NCBI GenBank assembly: GCA_023390985.1
Contig: JAEWBU010000393.1
Coordinates: forward strand, 1-32,968
Length of the DNA stretch: 32,968 nt
Reading direction: 5' to 3'
Source of the DNA: Pseudomonadota bacterium
GTDB taxonomy: Bacteria > Pseudomonadota > Gammaproteobacteria > Burkholderiales > Burkholderiaceae_C
Shown here: in pieces, positions 30,905 to 32,968 of the stretch
How positions within the stretch are numbered: the stretch's first letter is position 1
Layout of the letters: each line of letters starts with the position of its first letter
Notes under the pieces: generated by a model
The model's input: only the letters and a program-made list of their open reading frames with translations
Database searches by the model: none
Told to the model about the DNA's origin: nothing
Made by a program: the position numbers and the translations under genes

Positions 30905-31609
30905 TCACTCCTTGGTGGCGGTCTTGGGATTGCGGTTGCGGGCGGCCGCCTTGGCAGCGGCGCCCGGTTCGGCGCCGTAGCGCCGCAGGATGTTGTCGAA
31001 GCCGGTGTTCGCGCGGGCGATCGAGCCGGGGGTCTTCAGGAAGCGCGCCTCGTAGTGCAGCGCCAGGATCAGGCCGTGGATCTCGAACAGCATCTGGTCC
31101 TCGTCCACGTCGGCGCGCAGGTGGCCCTCGTCCTTCGCCCCGGTGATCGCGCGCTTCATGGCCGCATGCCAGGCCTGGACGGAGCTGGCCAGCGCGTCGC
31201 GCACGGGGCCGGGACGGTCGTCGAACTCGACGGCGCCGCTGATGTAGATGCAGCCCGAATCGATCTCGACCGAGGTGCGCTTCATCCAGTTGGCGAACAT
31301 GGCGCGCAGGCGGGGCAGGCCGCGCCCGGCCCCCAGCGCGGGGTAGAAGACCTCTTCCTCGAAGCGCACGTGGTACTCGCGGATGACCGAGATCTGCAGC
31401 TCCTCGCGCGAGCCGAAGTGGGCGAACACGCCCGACTTGCTCATCTGCGTCACCTCGGCCAGCGCGCCGATGGACAGGCCTTCCAGCCCGATCTGCGTGG
31501 CCAGCCCGAGGGCGGCGTCGACGATCGCGGCCTTGGTCTGCTGGCCCTTCTGCATGGCGCGGCCCTCGCGGGCGAGGCGCGATTTCAGCGGCAGGTCGGG
31601 GACGGACAT
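30905..31609 (-). CDS. TetR-family repressor of the beta-oxidation operon
   Basis: A 234-residue regulator. The helix-turn-helix lies near residues 26-72: TKAAIVDAALGLATQIGLEG, LSIGALAEVTQMSKSGVFAH and HFGSREELQ. The C-terminal ligand domain has no recognisable motif beyond general TetR helices. It probably senses an acyl-CoA or fatty acid, by analogy with FadR and PsrA repressors; this is inference. The ATG at 31609 was preferred over an upstream in-frame start at 31666, which would put coding sequence over the operator. It is the first gene of the operon, with 7 bp to the acyl-CoA dehydrogenase gene. Confidence 0.92.
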   Translation of the reverse strand: MSVPDLPLKSRLAREGRAMQKGQQTKAAIVDAALGLATQIGLEGLSIGALAEVTQMSKSGVFAHFGSREELQISVIREYHVRFEEEVFYPALGAGRGLPRLRAMFANWMKRTSVEIDSGCIYISGAVEFDDRPGPVRDALASSVQAWHAAMKRAITGAKDEGHLRADVDEDQMLFEIHGLILALHYEARFLKTPGSIARANTGFDNILRRYGAEPGAAAKAAARNRNPKTATKE

Positions 31610-31622
31610 GGCTGGGCTCAAA

Positions 31623-31640
31623 AGAACGAACGGTCGTTCT
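31623..31640. promoter_or_regulatory. Palindromic operator before tetR and the fatty-acid operon
   Basis: AGAACGAACGGTCGTTCT has perfect 7-bp arms (AGAACGA and TCGTTCT) around 4 bp. A second, overlapping palindrome is GAACG-GT-CGTTC (31628-31639). It lies 13 bp upstream of the repressor ATG, so a bound dimer would block transcription or its start. This is a typical autoregulatory TetR site and would control the whole operon through the repressor's own promoter. Confidence 0.75.
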
Positions 31641-31954
31641 ATTTTGCAGGAAATCGGAGGCGACATGCCGGGCGGGGCGGATTTAGAGCGTCGGGCCTAT
31701 CTTTCGCCCGTGAGCCGCTTCGGCGATGGATGCCATGGCACATGGACCCACAAGGCCACGTGCAGGTCATCCGAGACGGCGCAGCCGCAATTGCGGCTTC
31801 GATGAGCGGGTGACCCTGCACGCCGTTCAGGCCTTGAACGTCGACGCGGACCTTCAGCACTACTCGCGGAATACCTGGGCCTTCAGTCTCGCTGGTCGCC
31901 AACCCGGCCTTGCTGTGGTGGCGACCTGTCATCAACGAGACCTGGAGGACTTTC
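31641..31954. other. 314-bp stretch between the divergent tetR and lipoprotein genes
   Basis: No recognisable gene. A 46-codon frame at 31665-31805 on the plus strand has GGAGG 4 nt before its ATG, but its composition looks random and I recognise nothing in it. The stretch must hold the promoters of tetR (left side, next to the operator) and of the lipoprotein gene (right side). No convincing -35/-10 pair stands out. It may also hold remains of coding sequence in several frames. Confidence 0.5.
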
Positions 31955-32941
31955 TTGCGTACCACTTCCCTTTTGAGATCGGCGGCGCTGTTCCGTGCCG
32001 TGTTGTTGTGCGGTGCCTTGACTGCTTGCGGCGGGGGAGGCGGCGGCGATGCGCCGGCAGCGCCTGTCGAACCTCCCGCCGTTGCGCCGCCGCCTCCGCC
32101 TCCGCCTCCGCCTGCGCCGGTCGCCTACCTTCTCCAGTCGGACAAGGTCGAGGTCTGCCAGATCGACAGCGGCGACCTGCTGATCGACTGCGTGGATGCA
32201 GGCGGGTTATCGGGACGGGAAGACATGGTCGCGATTGCCGTCGCGGGCTCCCATGCCTTCGTTGCCAACATCCCCGGCGACGGGAATCCCGCGCAAATCA
32301 TCCACTGCAACATCGGCACGAGCGGCTCGCTCTCCGAGTGCGCGAATACGGGGCCGGCGAACCTGGAAGGCCCTTACGGACTGACCATCCACGGATCGAC
32401 GCTGTACATCAGCAGCTTCGACACGCCGCGAGTTCTGAAGTGCGGAATCAAGGCCGACGGCTCCCTGGATGCGTGCATGAATGCTGGACTTCCAGACGAC
32501 TTGGCACTTTCTGCCGAAGACCTGCGGATCGCGGGTTCAACGGCCTACGTCGTGCACTTCGACGAAAGCATGGTGTCCAGATGCGATGTCCTTGCCGACG
32601 GGACCCTCGCCAATTGAGCAGACGCCGAGGTACCGGGCCTCGCCAATCCGGAAGGCCTGGCGATCGATGGCAGCCACCTGTACATCGCCAATAGCGCTGA
32701 GAACAACATCATCCGGTGCGTCATCTCCACCGGCGATGGATCTCTCGGCGATTGCCGAGACGCCGGCGCCTCTGACTTGTTTGCACCCAGTCAGGTAGTG
32801 ATCCGGGGCTCCACGGTCTATATCACCGACTTCGACCCCGCCGCCGGCCTGACTCGCTGCACCGCCGCGAATAACGGGCTTCTGACCGGCTGCACATCGA
32901 CACCCGGAAAAGCTCTCCGCAGCATCGCGATCAGGGAGTGA
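31955..32941 (+). pseudogene. Lipoprotein with Cys-paired propeller-like repeats, interrupted by an in-frame TGA
   Basis: The reading frame encodes 328 residues if the TGA at 32615-32617 (codon 221) is read through; otherwise it stops at 220. A TTG start has GGAGG 6 nt upstream. The leader ends in lipobox LTAC (Cys25), followed by poly-Gly and a Pro-rich linker, so it should be a lipoprotein. About six repeats of about 45 residues follow, each with GxxLYIxx-type strands and a Cys pair spaced 11-12 residues apart (for example CGIKADGSLDAC). They suggest a six-bladed propeller. The TGA falls exactly at the second Cys of repeat 4, and the frame stays open and repeat-like afterwards. A nonsense mutation or a sequencing error is most likely. 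No function is known. Confidence 0.75.
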
Positions 32942-32951
32942 TCTTCCGCGG

Positions 32952-32968
32952 CCGGGCGCAAGGCCCGG
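32952..32968 (+). terminator. Possible start of an intrinsic terminator at the window edge
   Basis: CCGGGC and GCCCGG form a 6-bp stem around GCAAG, beginning 10 bp after the lipoprotein frame ends. The window stops exactly at the end of the stem, so the T-tract that would decide the matter is not visible. Confidence 0.4.

Noticed and set aside
31665..31805. A 46-codon frame with a good GGAGG before tetR's divergent neighbour
   Set aside because: No recognisable features and ordinary random composition; kept only as a note in the gap entry.
32615..32660. A bacterial SECIS element after the in-frame TGA
   Set aside because: Only short 5-bp stems are seen, at non-standard distance from the TGA and without a typical apical loop. 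Not strong enough to call selenocysteine.

Overview
The window is about 33 kb of GC-rich, densely packed chromosomal DNA. Short intergenic gaps, a small H-NS-family protein, a LemA/M48 pair, a FadE/FadN/thiolase beta-oxidation operon and PQQ-dehydrogenase genes suggest a betaproteobacterium of the order Burkholderiales, probably Comamonadaceae-like. That placement is inference from gene content and style; no rRNA or other marker is present. I see no tRNA, rRNA, CRISPR array, insertion sequence or prophage.

Layout, left to right. (1) 1-7050, housekeeping: a cut-off M48 metallopeptidase and LemA; a group II truncated haemoglobin; a small unknown protein; an Atm1-type ABC exporter; a YciA-like thioesterase; an AI-2E/PerM-family membrane protein; type I 3-dehydroquinate dehydratase (aroD) with a hotdog thioesterase; and an H-NS-like protein with an atypical C-terminus. 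Two convergent gaps (about 1830-1857 and 6960-7047) carry copies of one REP-like hairpin repeat. (2) 7050-11004, minus strand: an ECF42-type sigma factor is the last gene of a six-gene operon of VOC, SRPBCC and YCII/DGPF proteins, with an ECF42-like promoter in front. One more DGPF protein lies upstream. (3) 11046-20640, the most interesting region. A minus-strand operon encodes, in order, a XoxF-like PQQ alcohol dehydrogenase with the lanthanide DYD motif, a XoxJ/MxaJ-like periplasmic binding protein, a lipoprotein cytochrome c, a caa3-type oxidase (subunit II with fused cytochrome c, subunit I, subunit III), a small membrane protein and a CtaG-type assembly factor. A divergent pair encodes cytochrome b561 and a YVTN beta-propeller of the PQQ-catabolism type. 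Most junctions are 4-bp GTGA or ATGA overlaps. This looks like a complete periplasmic alcohol-to-oxygen electron-transfer module. Its subunit I lacks the K-channel lysine and the D-channel entry aspartate of canonical proton-pumping oxidases.

(4) 20653-24418, minus strand: five tightly coupled genes (alpha/beta hydrolase, TesB-like thioesterase, atypical SDR, DsbA-fold isomerase, enoyl-CoA isomerase-like protein) that probably act on an acyl-CoA substrate I cannot name. (5) 24436-31640, minus strand: a fatty-acid beta-oxidation operon with its own TetR repressor: tetR, FadE-like dehydrogenase, DUF2147-like protein, FadN-type bifunctional enzyme, thioesterase, thiolase. A palindromic operator precedes it and a strong intrinsic terminator follows it. 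(6) 31955-32941, plus strand: a lipoprotein made of repeats with paired cysteines, interrupted by an in-frame TGA exactly where one of the paired cysteines should be.
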